A stretch of DNA of 64,000 nt. It comes from Sphingobium jiangsuense. GTDB taxonomy: Bacteria; Pseudomonadota; Alphaproteobacteria; Sphingomonadales; Sphingomonadaceae. The notes under the pieces were generated by a model. That model was not told the origin of the DNA. It made no database searches and was given only the letters and a program-made list of their open reading frames with translations. The DNA lies in contig NZ_JACIDT010000005.1 in NCBI RefSeq assembly GCF_014196495.1, positions 1 through 64,000 on the forward strand. Direction: 5' to 3'. Shown here in pieces: positions 16,091-24,152 of this stretch (the stretch's first letter is position 1; the number at the start of each line of letters is the position of its first letter). Both the position numbers and the translations under genes were made by a program.

Positions 16091-18292
16091 TCAGAAGCGC
16101 ACCCGTGCCGAAATCCCGTAGGTTCGCGGCGCGAGATATTGGGTCGCCATCTGGCCGAGCGGGATCGACGTCGCATGCGTCAGCACCTTCGCCCCGGACA
16201 GGTTCTTGCCGAACAGGGACAGGTTCAGCCTGTCGTCGGGCGAGGTCCAGCCGACCGACGCGTTGACGACGTCATAAGCGCGCTGGCGCAGGAAATTGTC
16301 GGCCTCGAACACGAACGCGCCGCTGCGGTTCTCGGTCACGTTGAAGTTGAGCTTGCCGAACGACAGCTCGGTTTCATAGTTCAGCGAGATCGAGCCGCTG
16401 AAGCGCTGCGCATTGGGCAGCCGGTTGCCCGTCGCGCTGCCGGTGCTGTTCGCGACGCCGCCGCCCGGCACCTGCCTGAACAGCAGCGCGTCGGGGAAGT
16501 CGGTGAATTCGTCGTGCAGCCAGACGAATCCGCCGCGCACCGAAAGGCCGCGCGCGAGGATCGCCTCGAAATCGACGTCGAGGCCGTAAAGCTCCGCCTT
16601 GGCGCCGTTGACGGTCAGTTGCGCGCCGTTGACGAACTGCTGCACCTGCAGGTTGGAATAGTCGTAGAAGAAACCGGCCATGTTGAGGCGCAGTTTCCGG
16701 TCGAACAATTCGGTCTTCAGGCCGATCTCGTAGGAATCGAGCTGCTCGGTCTTGTAAGGCGGGTTGGCGGGATTGAGAATGTTGAAGCCGCCGGTCTTGA
16801 AGCCCCTGGTCAGCGAAACATAGCCGAGGATGCGGTCGGCGAACTCATGGTCGAGCGCGATGCGCCAGGTCGGCTTCTTCTCGGTGATAGACGCGCCGTC
16901 GAAAGGCACGTTCAGCGGCACGATGCTGCCATTGTTCAGCAGGTTCGACTGCGCCGATGAAAATTCGCGCTTCTCATAGGTCCAGCGCGCGCCCAGCGTC
17001 AGGCGGGTGCGCGGGAATATCTCGAAATCCGCCTGCCCGAACGGGGCGATGGAGGTGACCTTCTCCCGCCCGTAGATCATCTGCTTGGCGACCGATGTCG
17101 GCAGCGGGGCGAGCGGGCCGCCCAGCGACTGGGAAAAGTCGTTGGCCGTGTTGCTGCTATTGAAATAATAGACGCCCACCGCCCAGTTCACGCTGGATCC
17201 GAGCGCCGACACCAGCTGCACCTCCTGAGAGAAGCTCTTGGCGCGGGTGTCGGGCGAGTTCACATGGAACACCGCGAGCGGCGTCGCATCGGCATCGAGG
17301 CGGAAGGACGACACCGAATTGCGATAGGCGCTGATGCTGGTCAGTTCGGCGAAACCCAGATCCTGCTCGATCGTGGCGCTGATCCCGCCGCCGTGCAGCT
17401 TGCTCAGCGGATCGAGGCCGACGATGCTGTCATAGATTTTGGACGGCGTGACGAAACCGGGAATGGCGAGCGGCGTGCCCGGATAGGGCCGGAAATAGGT
17501 GGCTTGGTTGTCGGACCGCCGTCCATAGTCACCGATCAGGCGAATACTGGTGCCGGGGCCGGGTTCGATCAGCAGCTGGCCGCGCAACGACCAGTTATAG
17601 TCGATCTTGTAGGTTTCCTTGCCGGTGGTGAGGTTCTTGCCCCACCCCTCGCCCTGCGTCACATAGCTGCCCGACAGGCTCGCGGCGATGCCATCGGCAA
17701 GGCCGCCGGTGAGATAGGCGTTGGTCCGCACCGTCGCATAATTGTCGATGCTTGCGCTGGCTTCTCCGGCCGGATCGAAGCTCGGCCGCTTCGTCGAGAT
17801 CTGCACGACGCCGCCGGTGGCGTTGCGCCCGAAGAGGGTGCCTTGCGGTCCCTTCAGCACCGAAACCTGCTCGACATCGTTGAAATCGCGCAACCCTTCG
17901 CGCTGCGAGGGATAATAGACCCCGTCGATATAGAGCGCGACCGGGTTCTCGACGTTGATCGCCGCCGTGCCGATCCCGCGAATGGACGGCGAGAAGCTGG
18001 AATTGGTCACGCGGATATTGACCGCCGGTATTGCGACATTGAGCTGGGTCGTGTCCGCGACCCCGACGGTGGACAGCTGATCCCCCGTCGCGCTGGCGAC
18101 CGAGACGGGCACGTCCTGCAGGTTCTGCGCGCGCTTCTGGGCGGTCACGATGATGTCGCTGAGGCCGGAAGCTGCTTCGGCCGTGTCCGCGTCCGCCTGC
18201 GGCGCCGCCGTCTGTGCGGTCGCGGACGCCGGCCATGCCATTCCGGCGGCAAGCGCAACAAGGCTGACGATGTAATTCGGTGTGTTTCGCAT
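16091..18292 (-). CDS. TonB-dependent receptor (TetR module)
   Basis: 733-residue outer-membrane receptor. The signal peptide ends near SATAQ (about 27), the TonB-box-like DIIVTAQKRAQNLQDVP follows, and the plug has VLKGPQGTLFGRNATGGVVQ. The barrel ends RTYGISARVRF. It shares unusual plug phrases with the receptor at 49403-51562 (ENPVALYIDGVY and QREGLRD), so the two are paralogues that may take related ligands. It is the first gene of an operon with the MBL hydrolase, Rieske remnant and alpha/beta hydrolase, behind a promoter with a TetR-type palindrome. Confidence 0.93.
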   Translation of the reverse strand: MRNTPNYIVSLVALAAGMAWPASATAQTAAPQADADTAEAASGLSDIIVTAQKRAQNLQDVPVSVASATGDQLSTVGVADTTQLNVAIPAVNIRVTNSSFSPSIRGIGTAAINVENPVALYIDGVYYPSQREGLRDFNDVEQVSVLKGPQGTLFGRNATGGVVQISTKRPSFDPAGEASASIDNYATVRTNAYLTGGLADGIAASLSGSYVTQGEGWGKNLTTGKETYKIDYNWSLRGQLLIEPGPGTSIRLIGDYGRRSDNQATYFRPYPGTPLAIPGFVTPSKIYDSIVGLDPLSKLHGGGISATIEQDLGFAELTSISAYRNSVSSFRLDADATPLAVFHVNSPDTRAKSFSQEVQLVSALGSSVNWAVGVYYFNSSNTANDFSQSLGGPLAPLPTSVAKQMIYGREKVTSIAPFGQADFEIFPRTRLTLGARWTYEKREFSSAQSNLLNNGSIVPLNVPFDGASITEKKPTWRIALDHEFADRILGYVSLTRGFKTGGFNILNPANPPYKTEQLDSYEIGLKTELFDRKLRLNMAGFFYDYSNLQVQQFVNGAQLTVNGAKAELYGLDVDFEAILARGLSVRGGFVWLHDEFTDFPDALLFRQVPGGGVANSTGSATGNRLPNAQRFSGSISLNYETELSFGKLNFNVTENRSGAFVFEADNFLRQRAYDVVNASVGWTSPDDRLNLSLFGKNLSGAKVLTHATSIPLGQMATQYLAPRTYGISARVRF

Positions 18293-18354
18293 CTTTCCTC
18301 TCCCGGTCGCCGCGATCCTCGTGCGGGATTACTAGCGTGAAACGATTGCCTAGT

Positions 18355-18406
18355 TTCTGACTGAATACTCACTCAGAATGCTATGGGCATGCAACGCTCT
18401 TGTCAA
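18355..18406 (-). promoter_or_regulatory. Receptor promoter with TetR-type operator
   Basis: On the minus strand TTGACA (18401-18406), a 17-bp spacer and TAGCAT (18378-18383) form a promoter for the receptor. It is followed at once by a 24-bp imperfect palindrome, 18355-18378, with outer arms TTCTGA/TCAGAA and 20 of 24 positions symmetric. It covers the expected transcription start, consistent with repression by the TetR protein encoded just upstream (inference). Confidence 0.65.
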
Positions 18407-18531
18407 TCGCCGAAGAAAAAATCCGTGAAGAGGGTCGGAATCGGGGGCGAGCGCCATGGTCCGCCGTCAGGGATGCACCGTTGAAAACCGGCGGCAAACT
18501 GCGGATCGTCAGGGCCGGCCGGCCGTTGATC

Positions 18532-19254
18532 TCAATGGTTTTCGGGGTTCAGTTCGATGCGCAGTTCCGCCATCGAAAGCGAGGCGAGACGCTTCGCTTC
18601 CTCTTCCTTGATCGCGAACATGCGCATGGCGAACAGTGATGCCTTGTGCGCTTCGGCCGAATCGATCACGCCTTCCAGCATCGATTTGGCGATCGCGATC
18701 ATGACGGCGTGAAAGGCGGTGATCGCGGTTTCGATGTTCATGACATCGAGCGTGCCGCGTTCGACACCCGCGCCGATGGCGATGCGGGCATGCTCGCGCA
18801 GCAGGCCGTCGATCATCGGCAGCACCGGCTCAAGCTGGACGACGAAGGCTGCCCATACCTTGTCCGATTCGACCGTTTCGATAAACCGGCGGAAAGCATA
18901 GCATGTCGCCGCGGCGATGTTGGACGAAGCGAGCGCGGCCTGCTCCAGCGCGGCGCCGAGGTCCTCGCCCCGCTCGGCGAAGATCGCGCGGGCCAGTTCC
19001 TCCTTCGACGTGAAGTGATTGTAGAAGGATCCGACCCCCACGCCCGCCGCTTCGATGATTTCGGCGATCGTGCTGCCCTCGAAACCGTTGCGGCCCATCA
19101 CTTCATATCCGGCGTCGATGAGCTTGCGCCGCGCCGTCAGCCTGCGTCCCCCCGATGGGGCACGCGCCTTTCTTTCTTCCTGCGCGCCCGTCTTCTGGCC
19201 AGTGTCCCGCGTCATGACGGCCGTGTCGCGCATTTTCCGGCCAAGGGCAACCAT
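18532..19254 (-). CDS. TetR family transcriptional regulator
   Basis: 240 residues. The N-terminal HTH reads TIAEIIEAAGVGVGSFYNHF with the TetR signature SFYNHFTSKEEL; the alpha-helical ligand domain follows. Start chosen at MVALGRKM, 9 bp after GGAG; the frame continues upstream into the MBL gene but that part looks non-coding, and Met at 19233 or 19215 is possible. It lies upstream of the TonB receptor at 16091-18292 in the same direction and probably binds the palindrome at 18355-18378. The 18293-18531 interval holds only that promoter. Confidence 0.88.
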   Translation of the reverse strand: MVALGRKMRDTAVMTRDTGQKTGAQEERKARAPSGGRRLTARRKLIDAGYEVMGRNGFEGSTIAEIIEAAGVGVGSFYNHFTSKEELARAIFAERGEDLGAALEQAALASSNIAAATCYAFRRFIETVESDKVWAAFVVQLEPVLPMIDGLLREHARIAIGAGVERGTLDVMNIETAITAFHAVMIAIAKSMLEGVIDSAEAHKASLFAMRMFAIKEEEAKRLASLSMAELRIELNPENH

Positions 19255-19315
19255 TTGATTGCGCTCCGTCGCCGCTTGCAAGGCATCCTTCGCAATCAGA
19301 CGCAGGGCCGGGCGG

Positions 19316-20278
19316 TCAGAAGCGGTCGAGGTCGTTCGCGATCGTGACCGGCCCGGCATACCAGCGCCTGATGATCGGGATGACCTCCGGGCCGGAGCCG
19401 GGATTGTGGGTTATCACGATATGCTTCGCGCCCGTGCGCGCGCCCAGCTTGCCGATCTCTTCCGCCGTCAGATGCTGGTCGGCGAAATGCGGCCGGATGG
19501 CGGCCAGCTGCGCGTCCGTCATCGCAGGCCGCGCCTTGCGCAGCGATGCCATCGCCGCATCGACATCGACGATCTCGCAGATCAGCAGGTCGACGCCCTT
19601 GGCCAGCCGCTCCACCGCCGCGCTCGGCCCGGTGTCGCCGGTATAGACGATGGAGCGGTCCGGCAGGTCGAACCGCAGCGAGAGCGACTGGAAGCGGCGC
19701 GCCTCGGCGCTGCCTTCGGGGAAGGAATAATGCGTGTTCGCGGCGACCGTCACGCGCGCCGTGCCGAGGGAGAAGCTGTCGCCGTCGCTCAGCTCGACCG
19801 TTTTCACCAGCGCGCCGGGCACGCGCGGGACATAGCCGGGCAGGCCGGGGCCGACCTCCGCCGCCGGTTGCATCGCCGCCAGCAAACCCTCCACCATCCG
19901 CCTGGTGCCGGGCGGGCCGTAGATGGTGAGTTCCCGTTCGACGGCGATCTGCTGATAGAGGCCGAGCAGCGCGAGCAGGCCGCCCATATGGTCGAAATGC
20001 AGGTGGCTGATGATCACCGCATCGATGCCGGTAGCCGGAACCCCGGCGCGGGCGAGCTGCCCCACCGCGCCGTCGCCGATGTCGATCACTATGTTGTGGC
20101 CGCCGGTGCGGAGCAGATTGGCCGGTTGCGCCCGCGTCGGATTCGGCAGCGGCCCGCCCATGGTGCCAAGCGTGATGAATTCCGCCCCCTCGCGCGGCGG
20201 TGGCGCGGCGGCGGTGGGCAGGGCGATGCAGGCGGCAAGCGCCAGCGCCAGCGCGGCCCCCGCCCTGCGCCGCGCCAT
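19316..20278 (-). CDS. Exported metallo-beta-lactamase-fold hydrolase
   Basis: 320 residues starting MARRRAGAALALALA, a signal peptide ending near PTAAAP. SHLHFDH gives His92, His94, Asp96 and His97; YTGDTGPSAAVERL and IVITHNPG carry later metal ligands. Same architecture and several shared phrases (GDTGPSA, GPPG, EEIGKL/AEIGKL) as the MBL at 15059-16081, so it is a paralogue. Its start shares one base with the SDR stop (TGATG), so it is co-translated with the SDR. A periplasmic esterase, lactonase or sulfatase role is possible but unproven. Confidence 0.83.
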   Translation of the reverse strand: MARRRAGAALALALAACIALPTAAAPPPREGAEFITLGTMGGPLPNPTRAQPANLLRTGGHNIVIDIGDGAVGQLARAGVPATGIDAVIISHLHFDHMGGLLALLGLYQQIAVERELTIYGPPGTRRMVEGLLAAMQPAAEVGPGLPGYVPRVPGALVKTVELSDGDSFSLGTARVTVAANTHYSFPEGSAEARRFQSLSLRFDLPDRSIVYTGDTGPSAAVERLAKGVDLLICEIVDVDAAMASLRKARPAMTDAQLAAIRPHFADQHLTAEEIGKLGARTGAKHIVITHNPGSGPEVIPIIRRWYAGPVTIANDLDRF

Positions 20279-21024
20279 CAGATCGTCCCCATCATGTCGT
20301 TGAATGCGGCCGTCATCGCGATCTCGTCCCCGCGCAGCCGGTTGCGCCGTTCCTGCGCGCCCGGCACGATCACCTCGTCCGCCTCGCCCGCCAGCGCGTC
20401 CATGGTATCGTGGATGAACCGGTCGAGCGGCATCGCCCGTTCGTCGGCCTTGCCGTTCAGCAGGTCGGTCTGGACATAGGGCGGGATGATCTCCCGCACC
20501 CGGACATGGGTGTCGCGCAGCGCATAGCGCTGGGCGAGGGTGAAGGAATGCAGCGCGGCCTTGGTGGCGCAATAGATGGAGACCTGGCTCAGCGGCAGAT
20601 AGCCGAGCATCGAGGAGACATGGAGGATCGCCGCCTCGTCCTGCCGCTTGAAATGCTCGATCAGCGCGGAGGTCATGCGCACCGTGCCGATGAAGTTGAT
20701 GCCGACCATCGCCGTCAGCGCCGCGTCGTCGATCGCGCTGCCGGGATCGTCGACCTGCTGGATTCCCGCGGCGTTGATCAGCATGTTGACCTTGGGGAAA
20801 TCGGCGAGCAGGCGCGCCGCCGCCGCCGCGATGCTGTCCGGGTCGCCGATGTCCAGCGGGATGAAGGCCATGCCGGGATGGGCATTGGCGATATCCGCGA
20901 GCAGGCTCGCCCGGCGCCCGCCGATGATCACCTGATTGCCGCGCGCATGGAATTGCTCGGCCAGCGCCCGGCCGATGCCCGAACTGCCGCCGGTGATGAA
21001 GATCGTATGGCCCGTCAGTCGCAT
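20278..21024 (-). CDS. Short-chain dehydrogenase/reductase (DltE-like)
   Basis: 248 residues starting MRLTGHTIFITGGSSGIG, 7 bp after GGAGGAG. The glycine-rich TGGSSGIG is at about 11-18, NAAG (LINAAGIQQ) is present, and catalytic Tyr/Lys are in YCATK with Ser in VSSMLGY. It resembles the DltE-type SDR group. First gene of a two-gene operon with the exported MBL. It diverges from the flavoprotein hydroxylase across a region containing LysR-type boxes. Confidence 0.87.
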   Translation of the reverse strand: MRLTGHTIFITGGSSGIGRALAEQFHARGNQVIIGGRRASLLADIANAHPGMAFIPLDIGDPDSIAAAAARLLADFPKVNMLINAAGIQQVDDPGSAIDDAALTAMVGINFIGTVRMTSALIEHFKRQDEAAILHVSSMLGYLPLSQVSIYCATKAALHSFTLAQRYALRDTHVRVREIIPPYVQTDLLNGKADERAMPLDRFIHDTMDALAGEADEVIVPGAQERRNRLRGDEIAMTAAFNDMMGTI

Positions 21025-21090
21025 GCGTATGCTCCTCCGCCTTTCATATAGGATTACGGCAATCGATAGGGGCAAAGCCCTTTCGTGCGG

Positions 21091-21161
21091 CAGATAGGTG
21101 CCGATATCTGTCGTGATGTCGCGATGGAATCCTGTCGCCGCCGATACCGGAAGGCTATCGG
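21091..21161. promoter_or_regulatory. LysR-1 box region in divergent promoter
   Basis: CCGATA-N9-TATCGG (21141-21161) is a perfect dyad with the LysR T-N11-A geometry. CAGATA-N8-TATCTG (21091-21110) is a second, one-base-shorter dyad, perhaps an activation site. Both sit between the SDR-MBL operon (start 21024) and the flavoprotein hydroxylase (start 21269). The same dyad recurs at 23913, 24024 and 30446. Confidence 0.6.
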
Positions 21162-21268
21162 TCGGGTCCGGGCGTTGCGATGCTGGCGCGGTATCGCAAG
21201 GCATCATCTGTCATCCTGCAAATCGAGTCCGGTCCTCATATGACAGTGCCGAGGAAGCCCGGAGAACC

Positions 21269-22954
21269 ATGGTGATACAGCCGGAAAGCGCAGAAGACCC
21301 CGCCCGCGCGAGCGAGCCGGACGTCGTCATCGTCGGGGCCGGACCGGTCGGTCTGGCGACCGCCATCGAGCTCGCGACCAGAGGCATTTCCTGCCTGCTG
21401 ATCGAGCGGCAGGAGCGGGCGGGCCATGCCCCCCGCGCCAAGACCACCCATACGCGGACGCGGGAGCATCTGCGCCGCTGGGGCATTGCGAAGGACCTTG
21501 CCGACGCCGCGCCGTTCGGGATCGACTATCCCTCGCACATCCTTTTCGTAACGCGGCTGGCCGGGCCGCTGATCGCCCGCTTCGAGCATGCGCTGAACTG
21601 CCGCCCCGAGCGGGACGAGCGCTATTCGGAGCACAGCCAGTGGATTCCGCAATATAGGCTGGAGGAGGTGCTGCGGAACCATGTCGCGACGCTGCCGCTG
21701 GCGAGGATCCGCTTCGGGCAGGAGTTCGTTTCTTTCGATCAGGATGACGGGAGCGTCCGCGTGCGCATCCGCGATGTCGAAAGCGGCGCCGAGCGCATCG
21801 TCGCAACGCGCTATCTGGTCGGCGCCGATGGTGCGCGCAGCACGGTGCGCGACCAGATCGGCGCGAAGATGATCGGCACCTACGGCCTGTCCCGCAATTA
21901 CAACACGATCTTCCGCTCGGCCGGCCTGGCCGAGGCGCACGGGCACGGCCCCGGCATCATGTACTGGCAGATCAACGGCGACGTGCCGAGCCTCATCGGG
22001 CCGATGGACCAGCCCGATCTCTGGTATTTCATGCCCACCATGGTCCCGGAAGGCGTGCGCTTTACCGATGAGGAGACGCTCGACCTGATCCGCCGCTCGA
22101 CCGGCATCGACCTGCCCTATGAGATATTGAGTTCCGACGAATGGGTCGCGAGCCGCCTGCTCGCCGACAGCTATTCGCGGGGCCGGGTGTTCCTTGCCGG
22201 GGACGCCTGCCACCTCCATCCGCCGTTCGGCGGCTTCGGGATGAACATGGGCGTTGCCGACGGCGTCGATCTCGGCTGGAAGATCGCCGCGACCTTGCAG
22301 GGCTGGGGCGGGGCCGGCCTGCTCGCGAGCTATGAGGCGGAGCGGCGGTTCGCGCATGAATATGTGCTGGACGAGGCCGAATCCAACCACAGCCTCAATC
22401 CCAACCGCCTGTTCCGGCCGGAAATGGAGGCGATGACGCCCGCGGGCGAACAGGCGCGGCGGGAAGTCGCCGATCTGGTCTGGAAGCACAAGACCAGCGA
22501 ATTCTATGCGCTGGGCGTCGTGCTCGGCTATTGCTACCAGCAGTCGCCGGTCATCGTCGATGACGGCACGATGAAGGACTGGGTCCGTTCGCGCGATTAT
22601 GTTCCGCAGGCGATTCCGGGGTGCCTCGCGCCGCATCGCTGGATCGACGGGGACCGCTCGCTCTACGATCTGTTCGGGCCGGGCTTCACGCTGCTGGCGA
22701 TGGCGGATGCGGACGAGGCCGATATCGCGGCGGCGGGCGCCGGGGCCGGACGGCTCGGCATACCGCTGACGGTGCTGCGCCTGCCCGACCCGGCTTTCGC
22801 GGAGCTTTACGGCGCGCGGCTCGCCCTTGTCCGGCCGGACCAGCATGTCGCGTGGCGCGGGGATGCATGGCCCGATGCCGATATCCTCGCCATCGTCACC
22901 GGGCACGCCCCCGCCGCGTCCGCCGCTCAGGCTGGGCTGGCGCGCTCCGCATAA
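21269..22954 (+). CDS. FAD-dependent aromatic hydroxylase (PHBH/MhpA-like, group A)
   Basis: 561 residues. The FAD-binding VVIVGAGPVGLATAIELATRG region is at about 20-40, and the second FAD motif GDACHLHPPFGGFGMNMGVA starts at about 311. A C-terminal thioredoxin-like extension is typical of MhpA-type phenol hydroxylases. It uses NAD(P)H and O2 to hydroxylate a phenolic ring. Start at the ATG after GGAGAACC. Its 3' end overlaps the convergent LysR gene by 28 bp. No ring-cleavage enzyme lies in the same module, so the product may be cleaved elsewhere. Confidence 0.88.
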   Translation: MVIQPESAEDPARASEPDVVIVGAGPVGLATAIELATRGISCLLIERQERAGHAPRAKTTHTRTREHLRRWGIAKDLADAAPFGIDYPSHILFVTRLAGPLIARFEHALNCRPERDERYSEHSQWIPQYRLEEVLRNHVATLPLARIRFGQEFVSFDQDDGSVRVRIRDVESGAERIVATRYLVGADGARSTVRDQIGAKMIGTYGLSRNYNTIFRSAGLAEAHGHGPGIMYWQINGDVPSLIGPMDQPDLWYFMPTMVPEGVRFTDEETLDLIRRSTGIDLPYEILSSDEWVASRLLADSYSRGRVFLAGDACHLHPPFGGFGMNMGVADGVDLGWKIAATLQGWGGAGLLASYEAERRFAHEYVLDEAESNHSLNPNRLFRPEMEAMTPAGEQARREVADLVWKHKTSEFYALGVVLGYCYQQSPVIVDDGTMKDWVRSRDYVPQAIPGCLAPHRWIDGDRSLYDLFGPGFTLLAMADADEADIAAAGAGAGRLGIPLTVLRLPDPAFAELYGARLALVRPDQHVAWRGDAWPDADILAIVTGHAPAASAAQAGLARSA

Positions 22955-23859
22955 TTGCCGCCGACGCGGCAGATCAGGTCGGCCAGATGCTCGGCCATCG
23001 GCGTCAGCGGCAGGTCGCGGCGCCGGGCGAGGTAAACGGACGGCGCGGGAAGGGGCGCGAACATCTTGAGCGGGGCGACGTTGCTCGCCGTCGGTTCATA
23101 GTCGAGCCACTGGCGCGGGAGAATGGCCAGTAGGTCGGAATTGGCGACGGTCAGCATCGTCACGAGCACCGAACGGGCATGCACGACCACCTTCGGCATC
23201 GGCATGCCCTTTTCCTTGAACCACTGCTCGAAGCCGATGTCCCTGGTGCGGGTGGTGTTGTGGCTCATCGTCAGCGTCGTATCGATCCAATGGGCGTCCG
23301 CCAGATCGTCGAAACTGGTCGCGCCGGCCAGCGGATGGCCCTTGCGGGCGATGACGACCCGGTCATTGTCGAAAATCTTCTCGACAAGAAGGCGCGGCGA
23401 CGCGCCGACATGGGAAATCGGGCCGACATAGAGCTCCAGCTTGCCTTCCAGTATTTCCGGTTCGGCCGCCGGAAACAGGCTTTCCGAGATCTTGAGCAGC
23501 GCATCGGGGTAGGTCTTGCGGAAATAGCTGTGGACCTTGGGCCACAGCGCGATGCTCGACGCCGATGAAAGGGCGATCGAAACCTGCCCCGTGGTCTGCC
23601 CCTTCAACTGCTTTATCTCTTCCTCCGCGCGGCGCATCTCGGCCTGGATGGCCTCGGCGCGGCGGGCGAAGATGCGGCCCATCTCGGTAAGGCGCACCCC
23701 CTTGGCGTAGCGTTCGAACAGGGGCACGCCCAGCTCATGCTCGATATCGCGGATGCTGCGGGTGATGGCGGGCTGGGCTATGCCCAGATGACGCCCGGCC
23801 GCCCGCAGGCTGCCATGTTCCGATACCGCCAGTACATCGCGCAAATGTGAAAGCTTCAT
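22927..23859 (-). CDS. LysR family regulator (LysR-1)
   Basis: 310 residues. The N-terminal winged HTH (LSHLRDVLAVSEHGSLRAAG, then LGIAQPAITRSIRDIEHELG) and the periplasmic-binding-like effector domain with RKGHPLAG are canonical. GAGGAGAG precedes the start. It diverges from the TonB receptor at 24153. The CGATA-N9-TATCG dyad 54 bp upstream of its start suggests autoregulation, and copies at the hydroxylase/SDR and amidohydrolase promoters suggest a regulon covering 19.3-30.2 kb. Confidence 0.92.
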   Translation of the reverse strand: MKLSHLRDVLAVSEHGSLRAAGRHLGIAQPAITRSIRDIEHELGVPLFERYAKGVRLTEMGRIFARRAEAIQAEMRRAEEEIKQLKGQTTGQVSIALSSASSIALWPKVHSYFRKTYPDALLKISESLFPAAEPEILEGKLELYVGPISHVGASPRLLVEKIFDNDRVVIARKGHPLAGATSFDDLADAHWIDTTLTMSHNTTRTRDIGFEQWFKEKGMPMPKVVVHARSVLVTMLTVANSDLLAILPRQWLDYEPTASNVAPLKMFAPLPAPSVYLARRRDLPLTPMAEHLADLICRVGGNYAERASPA

Positions 23860-23912
23860 TCGCCTCTCCTCTTCCGCGGGGCCGGTCGTTTCTCGCCTGC
23901 GCCTCCTGCATC

Positions 23913-23931
23913 CGATAGGTTTTTAGTATCG
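23913..23931. promoter_or_regulatory. LysR-1 box (regulator-proximal)
   Basis: CGATA-N9-TATCG, T-N11-A type, 54 bp before the LysR-1 start. A likely autoregulatory site. Confidence 0.55.
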
Positions 23932-24023
23932 CATCGCGGTCAACGCCATCTTTTTCCATTGCTTTCAAGAAGGCCGCCCCGCTTTCGGTTGCCGTCCGAT
24001 ACAATAGGGCCGTACGCGCCATT

Positions 24024-24044
24024 GCGATAACTAACTTATATCGC
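24024..24044. promoter_or_regulatory. LysR-1 box (receptor-proximal)
   Basis: GCGATA-N9-TATCGC, a perfect 6-bp dyad of the same form, 108 bp before the TonB receptor start and suited to activation of that gene. Confidence 0.58.
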
Positions 24045-24152
24045 TGCGGCCAATCCACTATCGTTCGACGACAGAAACGATGGGCTAGACTTTCGCGGTC
24101 GGCATGAAGACCTGCGTTCGACAGGCCGTTCAAATATAATGGGGGAGAGATC

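Noticed and set aside
18400..18639. Plus-strand small gene between receptor and TetR
   Set aside because: No ribosome site and it overlaps the receptor promoter and the TetR 3' end.
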